This document shows, piece after piece, positions 35,490 to 46,872 of a DNA stretch of 64,000 bases (position 1 is the stretch's first letter; the number at the start of each line of letters is the position of its first letter). A model generated the notes under the pieces. The model made no database searches. It saw only the letters and a list, made by a program, of their open reading frames with translations, and was not told the DNA's origin. Source of the DNA: Hofstenia miamia (taxonomy: Eukaryota > Xenacoelomorpha > Acoela); assembly GCA_004352715.1 (NCBI GenBank), contig SCFE01000013.1, positions 2,218,768-2,282,767 of the forward strand, given 5' to 3'. Position numbers and translations under genes: made by a program.

Positions 35490-35970
35490 AACTTACCCAT
35501 CTTCTCTCTGATTATTTGTGAGATTACAATTATTCACTAATTTACAAAAATTACTTAATAAAATATTAGTTAATTTTTTTGAAATTAATGAATATGAACG
35601 AAAACATACATTTTGATCACGAGATATTTCCTTAAAACTAGACTGCAGTCTGGTTCTGCAAAACTTAGAATCTACTTCAGTTGCACTTGACAAAAACTTT
35701 ACGCACAATGCCACAAACGGAGCCAATTCATCTCTAGGATAAGAAAGCAATCCGCGATTAATGAGACTAATATATTACGACTTTGGGCCGATATCGGTCT
35801 GAGAACTTAAGTCATCTTTAGCACAATATTACTTGGCAAAATAGCTGATTTTGTAAGGGCAGACTGCTTCAACAATTTCGCACTTTCCGCATTGAAGAGT
35901 TTTTCAATATGATTCCACTCTAAACAACGAACATCAGATGGAGAATCTTCTTCTATGTTGTAGAAATGAA
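35490..35970 (-). pseudogene. P-element/THAP9-like transposase C-terminal relic
   Basis: Minus-strand blocks: 35960-35807 reads CLEWNHIEKLFNAESAKLLK then LTKSAILPSNIVLKM; 35770-35493, in another frame, reads INRGLLSYPRDELAPFV and LCVKFLSS. In P-element/THAP9-type transposases I expect W..i..L, LT..Hi.p...KM and then (N/K)RGGL.YPs..l in this order. Similarity is moderate, so the call is tentative; an unrelated gene exon is the alternative. A stop and frameshift separate the blocks. It ends beside the (TA)n tract at 35984. Confidence 0.4.
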
Positions 35971-35982
35971 GGTATTGCCTTG

Positions 35983-35983
<1 letters not shown>

Positions 35984-36017
<34 letters not shown>
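35984..36017. repeat. (TA)n microsatellite at LINE 3' side
   Basis: Lies at the downstream (minus-strand 3') side of the LINE fragment; some LINEs end in microsatellite tails. Confidence 0.9.
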
Positions 36018-36019
<2 letters not shown>

Positions 36020-36039
36020 GAAAGACTTGATTAGCCACT

Positions 36040-36770
36040 GAGGGCAAACACTACAAAAATATAAAAAACAAAAGTCAAGTTTTACGGCAACAAGAACAGT
36101 CACATGAGATGCAGTAGGAGCAGATGGAAGAGTAGCAAAGCGGGAGAAGGGCTCTAAAAAGAGGAAAGACATCAACGTTTCCTAAAACTCGGGGCGAGGA
36201 AAAAAATAAATTGCTGTTGGACGATTGAGAGTCAAGATGAATTTAGCAGCAGCACAAGCATGATTGAAAAACGAGTGAAGGGTGCGATGTTTTTTGGGAC
36301 GATGTACAGAGAACGTGACAACAACATCAAGCAAGTGGAGTGGGAATTAGAGAAATTTATGAAATCAAAAGGATCAAAGTCCAATTTGCGAGTGAGCAAA
36401 CGATTGAACAGGAGGAGATCACAAGCATGAAAATAGCGCGACAGCAGGAGAGTGGAGAATTTGACAAGAGCGTCTTTGTATGACAAGGGAGAGATCTATT
36501 TGAAGGCACGCTTCTGGAAACGTTCCATAGAGTGGAACAAGGAACGAAAAGGCCACCAACAGGGAGAAGCGTAGAGAAGAATGGCGCGAGGAATTGACTT
36601 TAACAAAGAGAGTTTCACAGCAGCCGTGGAATTAAAGGGAACATTGTGGAAGAAGACAAAGTGTGAGGAATTAGCTTTGCGGAGACACAAGGGCACATGT
36701 CCTGACCAATTTAAGTTTGCAGCATGTTGAACTCCAATCGATGAGTATGATGTGGAAAAAAGTTCATGGA
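36040..36770 (-). pseudogene. LINE reverse transcriptase C-terminal fragment
   Basis: Minus strand, clearly less AT-rich than its surroundings. 36696-36496 reads KLSLLKSIPRAILLYASPCW then MERFQKRAFK, the thumb region after the RT palm (ILxYASPxW...ExxQKRA). 36486-36232 continues SYKDALVKFSTLLLSRYFHA and CDLLLFNRLL, the terminal LINE domain that follows. 36175-36060 has residual open frame. The copy is 5'-truncated, as is common for LINE insertions, and sits between (TA)n tracts inside the piggyBac element. Different from the LINEs at 1-1914 and 37.8-41.5 kb as far as can be compared. Confidence 0.75.
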
Positions 36771-36818
36771 GCGAGGCAGATCAGAAGGGGAGGCACAGAA
36801 AAGGAAATACCACATGTC

Positions 36819-36842
36819 ATATATATATATATATATATATAG
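36819..36842. repeat. (TA)n microsatellite
   Basis: Third TA tract, at the 5' side of the LINE fragment. Confidence 0.9.
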
Positions 36843-37799
36843 TATATGGTATATATTGGCAAAATGATATTTGTCAAAATGAACGGGTATTGTTTTGCAA
36901 CTTATTGCACCATACATTGGAAATGCAGAAAACATCACAGCAGATATTTATTTTCCAGTCTGTTTCTTGTGATATCTTTCCTAGCTTGAAAATTTACATG
37001 TTGAGATTTTTAATATGTTATTATCCCCTTTAGAAATACATGGTAGAAGAATCAAATTTTATTCGATTTTCAGGTTCACAAATACATTACTATAGTTATT
37101 TATGTTCCAAGTCCGAAAAAATTGTACGTCATTGTCTTTGTTACATTATATTGCTGAAGCCTCACTAAAAGAACATGAAAATATATAAATAATTTTTATT
37201 ACAATAATTACAAGGGTGATGTCGATAATTTTTATATACTCGGCACACCTAATCTTCTATTTTGAATTGCACAAGTTGTCGCTTGCCAGTTTCTAAAAAT
37301 TTTTTTAGCATTACGCATATAACGCCTTGGTGTATTTTTTCATATTCATCCAAAGTAAAACAGCAACAAATCCCACGGGTAAAGAATCTTCATGAAGGGC
37401 AGACAATGAAACTAATGTGTAGCAGAAAATAAAATACCAGTAGTTCATACTAAAATATTGGAATTATATCTACATCTACTACCAATGTCATGTCTAATAG
37501 TCGAAAAAAAGTTCGATACATGAACTGCTCAAGAAAACATGATGTCGAAAAGTCTGAAGAATGTCAAACTTGCAATCAACATATATGTTACAGGCACATA
37601 AAAATATTATCTGGTTTTTTATTGTTTTGCTAGGCGATGAAAATTATCTGGGGTACCTGGGTACCCCACTGGTAATTAACTTACCAATTTTTTGTGGTAG
37701 TTAGATGGTTAATAACATCATCTAGACACAATGGCAAGATGGAATATTGTTTAAAAATACGAATTCACCCGGTCAAATTAGTGTTAATTGCTTTAGACA

Positions 37800-39332
37800 A
37801 ATATGATTTGCAAAGGTATTAGTGATTGGTTGCGCATATGCAATCTCTCCAATTATGCTATGACGAACATTACAAGTTCATCACTACTATGCAAAACATG
37901 CAAAGGCAAAATTGTTGATGCATTGAAGAAACACATCTCTGTAAATGGTATTAAGTTAAGCATAATGGTGATCACTGGAGTTTGTGTTTGGTGGTGGTGA
38001 AGGTCTCGTGTATCACGCTGGAAAGTCACAGGTTTTAATATGGTTTTAGTAGTAATCGCTTTTGATTCATACTCTCAATGGATGATCATTTGTTCAGGTG
38101 ATGTAGAGTAAAATCCAGGATTAGCTTCCCTGATGGGTTAGACTGATGCTATGTTAAAGCAAATGAAGAAGGATGACTTAATTATGATCATTCTTGATAT
38201 GCAATCTACTGTAGATACAGTACAATGGCTTTTGACACTACTATTTCTGATGAACTACAGAAAGTGAGATCTCTGATTAACAAATGCAGCAAAGATCAAA
38301 CAGATGTTACGGAAAAATATTCTGAAGCAATCATATAAGAAATTTCTGAGTTGCATAAGGATGTAAAGGAACAGTTAAGTGAAATCAAGGCAATTGTTAA
38401 GAAATCAGATGATCACTGTGGATAAGCAAGGTTTGATTGATACAGTCTCTACCTCTGATAGAGAAGTAGGATCAGATGATTACTGATATTGTGTACAAAT
38501 AAGCAGTTTGAAAGAATGGGCAGAGAAAGACTGATCTGGACGTCTTTCGAAAGAAAAGGAAAACGTTGAAAAATTTTTGTAGTACTTAGATATCAATCAA
38601 ACGACCCATATGGTCGTTGCATATCAAGAAATTGCTAAAAAATATTTTTGCCCTCTTGTGGCCAATACTCATTATGGTTAAAATGACGTAATTCCTCTCA
38701 AGTGAAAATTGAGAATGTCATTAATGTGATTTAAAAGCTGTTTTCTGATTCCAATACAATTTGTGATTTTATATATTCTAAAATAATAATTTAGTAAAAG
38801 TAAAAGAAATGAAAAACATGTAATGTTTAACTGTTCCTGAACTTTTCAATCCATTCCCAGTTAATTGAAATCTTATTGATTCAATTAAAAATTTGTCGAA
38901 TGCTCCTTCTATACACTTGATTGCTGCTCCAATCTAAATAAATATAATAAATTTAAAAATATTATAAAATGTAATGGAAAATATAGGCCATGAAAATAAA
39001 AAAATAGGACATATTGTGAAAAGTAATTTGAATGATAACTTAATGGTTAAGTTCAAATCAGAATGGACAGTAAGAACACTGGTGGCATCAGCGCAAATTG
39101 CGCAGAAGCAGAGGTACTTCTTTCTCGAGATTTGAGCAAAAAAGATCGGGAAACTGAGCAGAAAGTTCTGAAAAAGAGATATGAATTTATTACAAACAAC
39201 AACATAAGTAAAGGAAGCATAAAAATAAGAAACCTTCAAGTCTTCCAAGAAGTCAAATTGGTTGATCTCGATTCACAGCAAAAAACAGACATCCTTAATA
39301 ATAAAAAGTGTGTGATTTACCATTCCCTATGA
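37800..39332 (+). pseudogene. LINE 5' region and ORF1 with relic 2A motif
   Basis: 37803-38000 encodes a Cys-containing stretch (LCKTCKGK) reminiscent of a zinc finger. At 38041-38124 the frame reads WMIICSGDVE-stop-NPGL, a degenerate 2A ribosome-skipping peptide (consensus D-V/I-E-x-N-P-G-P): x is a stop and the final Pro is Leu. 38225-38424 encodes a coiled-coil-like ORF1 segment (DELQKVRSLINKCSKDQ; EISELHKDVKEQLSEIKAIV). 39063-39332 encodes the ORF1 C-terminus with SIKIRNLQVFQEVKLVDL. 2A-like peptides at the start of LINE ORFs are known in some CR1-group elements of invertebrates. Many stops: not functional. Confidence 0.65.
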
Positions 39333-41495
39333 ATACTGTCATAATATTAATGGAATAAGATCGAAGTTCTTTCAGTTTCAGGAATTTATTTAATATCTTT
39401 CTTTTGTTGCCCTACAGGAGAGTAAAATTGGGGAGGATTCCACAACAGATTTGTCTATCAATCTTGATTACTTCTACATGTTTTGACAAGATCGTTCTTA
39501 TGATGCCGCTGCCTAGTTGATGACTTACATTAGCACGAAATGAGCTATTCAAGAGCCGCGTCTTGTCTCTAGTATAAATCATAAGAACCTGGAACTTCAG
39601 ATTATCTCGGTAAGACCAAGATTTTTAACACGTAGCATTTCGTGTATTTTCATTGCCAATGTTTACATAAAGCCACAATCAAAAAGGTCGAACTCAGAAA
39701 TTAAGTTACAAAAGCCATCAAGTTTGCTTTGCTATCGAATCTACATGCATTTCTCATAATTGTTGGAGACATAAACAGCGACAGAATTAAATGTTTTGAA
39801 GTTCTCAATCTAACAAACATTGTCAACTTTGGCACATTTGTGCCAACGGGAAACAAGTTATATTCCAAGGTTGAAGCTACTGAATATATGTCTAATCTGG
39901 GTACCCATAACATTTCACACTTTCATAAAGGAATCTTAATCAAGCCTCTTGTTTTTAATATTAACAGCCACAAAACCAAAAGAAGATGGAAACTCCAAAC
40001 CACTACTGAAAGGGATCACATTGAGCATCTGAGTTCTGTTTTAGAAAGTGCGGATTGAGATCTATTTGTAGAAAAATCAGCGACCAATGAAGAATTTATC
40101 GCTGTTGTTGCAGAATATCTTAAATTTAATTTGATATATGTACCCTGCTTACTAAAGTGGAAATACACAGTGATGCTTTGAAAATTGAAAAAGACCCCTT
40201 TCTTTGAGAGTGATATAGAGAAAAAACCGCTGCTATAAAATAAGAAACAATAGAATTCGCAACAAGAGTCAAAGAGCAATAAATAAATATGTTCTACTGA
40301 AGCGTAGCATGAAGTTTAGGAACATTGTAGGAGGTAGCTCAGAGTTATGTAAGAAAAGAAAAGGCAATTATTTCCAATGAAAGAGCAAATGATCTTAACT
40401 TGCATTTTGTTCGTTTTAATGATGGGGCAGTGAGGGATGATGCTCCTGCAAGTACAGACAATCTAAAAAAAGCTCAGTGTTCGAAGGCACACTTCACTTC
40501 AGTGGAAGTTGCAAATGTTTTTAGGCGTTGTAGTTCTAAAAAGGCAATGGGTCTAGATAACTTGCATGGTTTTTCAAAATGTGCAACCGTGAGTTAAGCT
40601 ATATCCACTCAGTGATTTTAATGATATTGTTTCAAAGTGTGTACACCCAATGCAGCAGTAGAAGGCTATTGTCGCACCTAGTATCAAAAATCCACAGGTT
40701 GGGACTAAGGTTGACAAAATTTTTTGCCCTGTGTGCCTTACATCTATACCAGATCACAGTTTTAAAAAACTTATTTCATTCATACCTCTAGAGACTTTTC
40801 AAAACTCTTCAGATGGATATCAATTTGCATATCAGCCTGGCTTATCTACTACTGATGCCATAGCTGTGTTACTAAATAGCATTGCTTCTCATCTGGATTA
40901 ATGCAATAAATCAGTGGTCAAGGTAGTCTTTTTGGACTTCCGCTCAGCCTTCAACACTGTGTTACCAAATGTACTGAACAGAATATTTATTGACAACTTA
41001 TCAGACGATAAATGGTTTGAGTTCTGGCTATCCATCTATCTTTTGGATTGGAAACAAGCTTTTACCATCAGATAGCAGTTCCTCTGATGAACAGAACGTA
41101 TTGGTCGGTATCTCTCAGGGAGGCCGAATTCTTTGTTGTTGTTCGTAAATTACACTAACTAAATCAGTTTAAATATGAAGCAAGTTGTACAAAACTCGAC
41201 TAATACAGTTCGTCAACTTTTGATACAATATTCTGATAATACCTTCGTAATTGCTCTAAATGCATCGAATCCAGAGGGACATTTAGTCGAAGCCGAGCAA
41301 TTTTTGAACAATTTAACTTATCCGAGGGACATTTAGTCGAAGCCGAGCAATTTTTGAACAATTTAACTTATCAATTTGATCGCATGAATCTCATAAACAA
41401 ATATGTCAAAGCCAAAGAAATCATCTTTAGAAACAAATCTTTAAAGAATTTAAAGCTCTTAAAATTTGGAGTTGAACATGAACTTTCAGTCAAGA
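39333..41495 (+). pseudogene. LINE ORF2 (endonuclease and reverse transcriptase), decayed
   Basis: Endonuclease remnants at 39330-39500 and 39729-40058; the latter has LIIVGDINSD, the G-D-F-N motif with Phe changed to Ile. RT starts near 40400: FTSVEVANVFRRCSSKKAMG then LDNLHGFSK. 40795-41010: YQFAYQPGLSTTDAIAVLL and VKVVFLDFRSAFNTVLPN (palm motif A with its Asp). 41195-41320: QYSDNTFVIAL, the YADD motif with the second Asp changed to Asn. 41373-41480 continues to NLKLLKF and is then cut off at the next element. A 50-bp tandem duplication shifts the frame at 41274-41373. CR1/jockey-like by motif style. Confidence 0.75.
41274..41373. repeat. 50-bp exact tandem duplication in RT
   Basis: GAGGGACATTTAGTCGAAGC... 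occurs at 41274-41323 and again at 41324-41373 with no difference. Being 50 bp, it shifts the reading frame. The absence of any difference means it is recent or an assembly artefact. Confidence 0.95.
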
Positions 41496-41640
41496 ACTTA
41501 TCTTATTGCTGTGGCTAGGAGACCTCACTTTTTTCTGATTGGTCTAGAGGGGATCTTTGACCCCATGCAAGTTCACGGATATTGCTGGGGGTTGTAGTGA
41601 CGTCGTGGAAATTGTATAGTTATTGATTCATGTACCTTTA
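41496..41640 (+). promoter_or_regulatory. Candidate promoter in T1 terminus (CCAAT and CRE-like)
   Basis: One ATTGG box (41539) and the palindrome GACGTC within TGACGTCG (about 41610). Same layout as 43592 and 56169. Inferred from motif content only. Confidence 0.35.
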
Positions 41641-43591
41641 CTAGTTTTTGTGTTATTTACAGAGTGCCAATTTATTTTGCAAAATTTATTTTACTTTATT
41701 ACATAAACACATGCCTCTGCTAATATACGTGACATTGTTAGCTGGTGGTTTACTTTGCGTTTGTGATGATACATTGTTGACTAATGATATCCGTAAGAAT
41801 TCCATACATTTCTCATTATTAACAATAAGTGTAATTTAATTTGTTTTTTCTATACATTACATGCAAAGGACTACATTTCGTTTTTCAAATACATTGCTAT
41901 TTCATTGTAAAAATTCCTACATTTAATTTGTTTTTCACAAATACAAAATGGAAAACTATTTGCCATACTTAAACATTACAAGCATATGAAATACAGACTT
42001 ACATGATAAAGCCAATTTCATTTTCTGAAAAATTATAAATGTGACACTATTAGTAGGATTTATATACATATACATGCTTTCATTAATACACTATTATTAC
42101 ATTAGTTTACACAATGGTCTTTTCTATGCATTTCTTTTTTTGGCTTATATGGATTTTCAGGGGTGTACAGTTTTCCTGAGTGTTGCATCTTTTTTGACTT
42201 TGTACATCTTTTTTAGCTTATTTTTTTGGTTTATGACTCTTGTGTGGCTGTATACATTACATGGTCTTTTGCTTTTCATTGCTTTTATAGCTTTAATGCA
42301 TGTATCCCTTATCTGTCCATATTGTAGTTGGTATAGAAATGATAATGCACTCATTATTCACCCCCTTGTAGTTGATATCGGGTTTTCTCCAATTGATAGA
42401 TTTGATTTTCAATCATTAAACTAATCACAATTCCATTTTGAGATCGCCTTCTAAACGTACAAAATGTTTATAAATGGATAGTAAGTAGTATATGCATAAA
42501 TACACGTGCATGGTATTTAACAGATGGATTGCAAATATTTTTGAGAAAATTACGAAATAAAAATTTATAGGTGAAAAACAACATCTATAAAATCGCATAA
42601 ATATTGTATAAACTTTACTATGACTTTTAAAATAAAAAAGCAAAAAATCAATGTGTATAATTTATAGTTTCAGTAAGCTACTAGTTAAAAAAAATAGAAA
42701 AATTTAAGTTGCATTCAATTAAACAAAATATTCAAAATAGCAAAAATCAATATATATATAATTTAGTTGGAAGGTTTAATTGAAAAAAATACTTGATTAA
42801 ATGTGAAATATTATAATATAGATGGGTTATGAAAACAAAAGTATTATTGTCATACCTTGTTATGTGTGTAGATGCATTTGAAACCCAAATGCATTGCCTT
42901 CAGTATTTGAGTTTTCAAGATTGCCTTCTACATGTATAAATGCTTGTAAATAGTGTATTATTCACATTTAAAAAATATAGGCGCATAGTATTTTAAAGAT
43001 AGATTGCTTAGAATTTCGAGAAAATTGCAAACTAATATTTTGCAAGTGTAGGAGCTCTACAATATCAGCCATATGATTAAAATACTAGAATTAGAAACTA
43101 GAAATATTAAAAACACATGAAATATTGGAAATTAGTACAAATCATGAAAGCAAAAACATTAAATTCAGGGGATCCAAGGCTTACCAATGTTTCTATGTGT
43201 AGACATATTTTGAGATCTAAACCAAAGCCCCAGCTTTACATGTATTTTGAGATTAAAATCAATGCAAAGTATCAGCTTACCAGGGATAATGTAGAATTAT
43301 CACCCAGGCCAGGATGTGCATTTAGCAATGGTAATTTAGTCCTTTGTTTTGCTGATTCCTATTGTGGGTCAATGTCTACCTCCCAAACTGTGTAGTCTTT
43401 AGAATAACTTTGGAATAACTAATATTAATTTCCATTGATTTCTAACTAATTATGTTTTAGGCAACCATCAACTCCAGTTTGATAGTGGGCATCAGTCTGA
43501 CGCTGAATCCATTCACCAACATTCCATTCCTTGTGATGTTTCCAGACACTGATGACTCAGCTCACACTCAAAGAGGAAATAGTATTATATG
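41496..43591 (+). repeat. Polinton-like T1 arm with promoter-like start
   Basis: Begins TTGCTGTGGCTAGGAG with a truncated terminus, then TTCTGATTGGTCTAGAGG and TAGTGACGTCGTGG. 41850-42060 is the shared CTATACATTACATGCAAA / TACATTGCTATTTCATTG module (also 25350, 50710). 42150-42240 is a decayed 57-bp minisatellite. 42650-43050 carries internal module sequence also seen near 24200 and 25950. No protein recognised; a 92-codon frame at 43117 lies in module sequence. Confidence 0.55.
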
Positions 43592-43740
43592 AGTAGCATA
43601 GAGAGACTTCCGTGAGGTGTCTGATTGGTCGAGAGGTGGGTTAGGTGGGTTCCATGAGGTGTCACTTTTTTGTGATTGGTCGAGAGGGTTGGCCTTTGAC
43701 CTGAGACGTCGTGGATATTGGCGGGGGTGTTTTACTGATG
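43592..43740 (+). promoter_or_regulatory. Candidate promoter: two CCAAT boxes, GACGTC, E2F-like GGCGGG
   Basis: Two ATTGGTCGAGAG boxes about 55 bp apart, GAGACGTCGTGG, and TTGGCGGGGG. This GC-rich 150 bp stands out from the AT-rich arm and is kept in copies at 41.5 and 56.2 kb and, inverted, 14.3 kb. Confidence 0.4.
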
Positions 43741-44006
43741 TCATGCATGTACTTTTTAGTTTTTTTGTTATGTCTGAGTTCTATTTTAATTTTTTTTTTT
43801 TTTTTATTTTTGTTTTTCCTAATTAACCTACCTTACATGTATTACTTTCCCACATTAACTTACTTTACATGTATTACTTTCCCACTTTACATACTTGTTT
43901 AAAAAAGTAAAAATAATTTACATACTTGTTTAAAAAGTGGAATCGAAAAATATTTCCAAATAAAAAATAAATATTAATAATAATATTTGATAAACGTACG
44001 TGGTAA
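43592..44006 (+). repeat. Polinton-like element left end, AGTAGC terminus
   Basis: Starts AGTAGCATAGAGAGACTTCC. Then TGATTGGTCGAGAGGTGGGT, a second GTGATTGGTCGAGAGGG, GACCTGAGACGTCGTGG and ATATTGGCGGGGGTG. Almost identical to 56169-56397. It runs into AT-rich sequence and a 1000-N gap. Confidence 0.65.
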
Positions 44007-45006
44007 NNNNNNNNNNNNNNNNNNNNNNNNNNNNNNNNNNNNNNNNNNNNNNNNNNNNNNNNNNNNNNNNNNNNNNNNNNNNNNNNNNNNNNNNNNNNNN
44101 NNNNNNNNNNNNNNNNNNNNNNNNNNNNNNNNNNNNNNNNNNNNNNNNNNNNNNNNNNNNNNNNNNNNNNNNNNNNNNNNNNNNNNNNNNNNNNNNNNNN
44201 NNNNNNNNNNNNNNNNNNNNNNNNNNNNNNNNNNNNNNNNNNNNNNNNNNNNNNNNNNNNNNNNNNNNNNNNNNNNNNNNNNNNNNNNNNNNNNNNNNNN
44301 NNNNNNNNNNNNNNNNNNNNNNNNNNNNNNNNNNNNNNNNNNNNNNNNNNNNNNNNNNNNNNNNNNNNNNNNNNNNNNNNNNNNNNNNNNNNNNNNNNNN
44401 NNNNNNNNNNNNNNNNNNNNNNNNNNNNNNNNNNNNNNNNNNNNNNNNNNNNNNNNNNNNNNNNNNNNNNNNNNNNNNNNNNNNNNNNNNNNNNNNNNNN
44501 NNNNNNNNNNNNNNNNNNNNNNNNNNNNNNNNNNNNNNNNNNNNNNNNNNNNNNNNNNNNNNNNNNNNNNNNNNNNNNNNNNNNNNNNNNNNNNNNNNNN
44601 NNNNNNNNNNNNNNNNNNNNNNNNNNNNNNNNNNNNNNNNNNNNNNNNNNNNNNNNNNNNNNNNNNNNNNNNNNNNNNNNNNNNNNNNNNNNNNNNNNNN
44701 NNNNNNNNNNNNNNNNNNNNNNNNNNNNNNNNNNNNNNNNNNNNNNNNNNNNNNNNNNNNNNNNNNNNNNNNNNNNNNNNNNNNNNNNNNNNNNNNNNNN
44801 NNNNNNNNNNNNNNNNNNNNNNNNNNNNNNNNNNNNNNNNNNNNNNNNNNNNNNNNNNNNNNNNNNNNNNNNNNNNNNNNNNNNNNNNNNNNNNNNNNNN
44901 NNNNNNNNNNNNNNNNNNNNNNNNNNNNNNNNNNNNNNNNNNNNNNNNNNNNNNNNNNNNNNNNNNNNNNNNNNNNNNNNNNNNNNNNNNNNNNNNNNNN
45001 NNNNNN
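44007..45006. other. Assembly gap (exactly 1000 N)
   Basis: Begins about 400 bp inside an element end, as does the gap at 56398. Confidence 0.99.
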
Positions 45007-45400
45007 AACTGTTCACTCTTTAGGTGATGAAGCCATGCAGTAACCTCCATAATGATCTCCTAGTGGGCATCTGCCTGAAGTGGATCTCCACATCCAGTTT
45101 CACCATTCCATCAAATGCTTGAGTGCCACTTCTCAGCTCATTCAAGATAGCTTATGTGTACCCTACATTAGCTTGGTGCTTACTCAAGATATGACACAAC
45201 TTGACTTAGACTCCATTGTGTGAAAGTGTTATATCTATTTGCAACCTGAATCATTACTAGTTGTTTGTTAATTATTACATGTAGCCATTCCCAAAATATA
45301 TTGGCTTATTTAAATATATTCTATTCAAACAACTTCCTAACCTACATCTATAATTTACTACATGTACAGTCACATTATCAGTCAATTATAGGTCATTAAT
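45007..45400. other. Unassigned, weak similarity to 43450-43560
   Basis: Shares TAGTGGGCATC and nearby words with 43480 but no clear element. No coding found. Confidence 0.3.
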
Positions 45401-45409
45401 TTAGATCTA

Positions 45410-45985
45410 AAATAGTATTAAGATAATTCCTAAGGTTTGGTAATCCAACCATTTTCTGACAATTAATTATCTAATACATGTAGAGGTGAAATGCTAGTCA
45501 GCTAATCAAGAGAAAACCCCTACACCTAACTTTAGTGCACTTACGTGATCTGGCACAAAGACCCTAGAATCATTCCCTGTGATGTATCCAGACCACTACT
45601 AAATACCACTCAATTAGCTCAACATTGTATTAAATAATCAAACTGTTAATAAGATGAAAAAATAAGAATTCTAAGTAAAATTCTTTATCAAATTCTTACA
45701 ATGGTTTCTAATCTATTTATAGTAATTCCAAAAGAAGTACTTGTTGATTCAAATTTAAACTTTCTGACAAGATGGCGGCTAAAAATAATGTAAGCATCAT
45801 TTAGTCAAAAGTATTTTTATTGACAGACACAAATACCGCTTTTTTGACACATGTTGTTTTCTTAGATGCATTTTACAAATTAATCTGAAATAATAGCAAT
45901 TGATTTAATTACAATATTTTTAATCAACTTCTTTTTGATCTTAGTGTCTTCTTGTGACATTTGCAGCTTATTTCTGATTTTATTT
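45410..45985 (-). repeat. Gypsy-type LTR, minus orientation
   Basis: Inverse relative of 45990-46545: CTATTTATAG (45714) is its TATA box inverted, AGATGGCGGCTAAAAATAATG (45770) matches the inverse of CATTATTTTTAGCCATTTTGG (46169), and GTCAGCTAATCAAGAGAAAA (45499) matches the inverse of 46430-46450. Forms a head-to-head pair with the next LTR. Confidence 0.6.
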
Positions 45986-46545
45986 GGATGATGCTACAAG
46001 AAGGTTGGATGATTAGTCAGAATTAAGATTGAATTATTACTTAGTGATTAAAAACAATTTAAATTTATTTATCATCATTATATTTGTAAAATGCAACTAA
46101 GAAACAATATAGCAAATTAGTACTTGTTGACAAATAATTTTACAAAACAAAGGGGGTGATAACACTTCCATTATTTTTAGCCATTTTGGCAGCTGATAAA
46201 TTCAAATTTTGAACAACAGGTACTTTTTCAATTCAACTATAAATAGAGCAGAAATCAATTGGAAAACTGTTGAAGTAAATTCTTCAAAAATCTTATCTTT
46301 AGATTTCTTTTGGTTTGCTTATTATTAAATCATGTCAAGCTAGTAGTGGCTTGAGCACACATTGGGAGCAATTCAAGGGTCCTTGATCCAAGCCATGAAC
46401 CTGCATTTATGTTAGGGGTATGAATAGGAGTTTTTCTCCATTTAGCTGACTATTGATTCATTCATTTGCATGTATTAAATAATTGACTTCCAAGATAAGC
46501 TAGTTAGCCTACCATAGGTTATATCTATATTAAATTATCTTGACC
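45986..46545 (+). repeat. 5' LTR of gypsy element A
   Basis: About 560 bp, matching 47727-48318 throughout. Contains ACTATAAATAGAG (TATA box, 46239) after CAGGTACTTTTT, and a conserved end GGTTATATCTATATTA. Confidence 0.75.
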
Positions 46546-46872
46546 ACATAGGTGACCCATAAATAGACCAATAACTAGACTGAGCATGTATTGTTATCTA
46601 AATGTAAGGTAGGATGCTGCAAGTAATTGTTTACTTTATTTACCTATATTAGTTAAAGAAATAAGTGTGGGCCAGGTGATAGGTGAAACACACAAGATAA
46701 TTACAATGACAAACAATCCAATAAAACTGCCAGTGAGATGAGTGCCAGAGCAGATGAAGGATAAATACAACAGAATACTCAACAAACTAATTAACAATAA
46801 AATAATCTGACCAAATGAAAGTCCATACATGGCGCCAATGGTGTTTGTAATGCAAGGAGAAAAGTACAGACT
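46546..46872 (+). other. Leader of gypsy element A
   Basis: Untranslated remnant between LTR and RT; gag and protease are absent, deleted internally. Confidence 0.5.

Larger units (their letters stand above)
32173..37708 (+). mobile_element. piggyBac element with nested insertions
   Basis: Bounded by TTAA at 32169-32172 and 37709-37712, the piggyBac target. Ends CCTTTTAGCTACTA and, inverted from the right, CCATCTAACTACCA share about 11 of 14 bases. Subterminal GGGGTACCTGGG motifs follow at 32189 and, as the palindrome GGGGTACCTGGGTACCCC, at about 37650, with another at 32375. The transposase lies at 33431-34951 and the rest holds P-element-like and LINE fragments. The flanks do not match across the element, so a later rearrangement is possible. 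Confidence 0.65.

Noticed and set aside
43117-43395. 92-codon frame with apparent coding look
   Set aside because: Lies in internal module sequence of the repeat family and matches no protein I know; no conserved motif.
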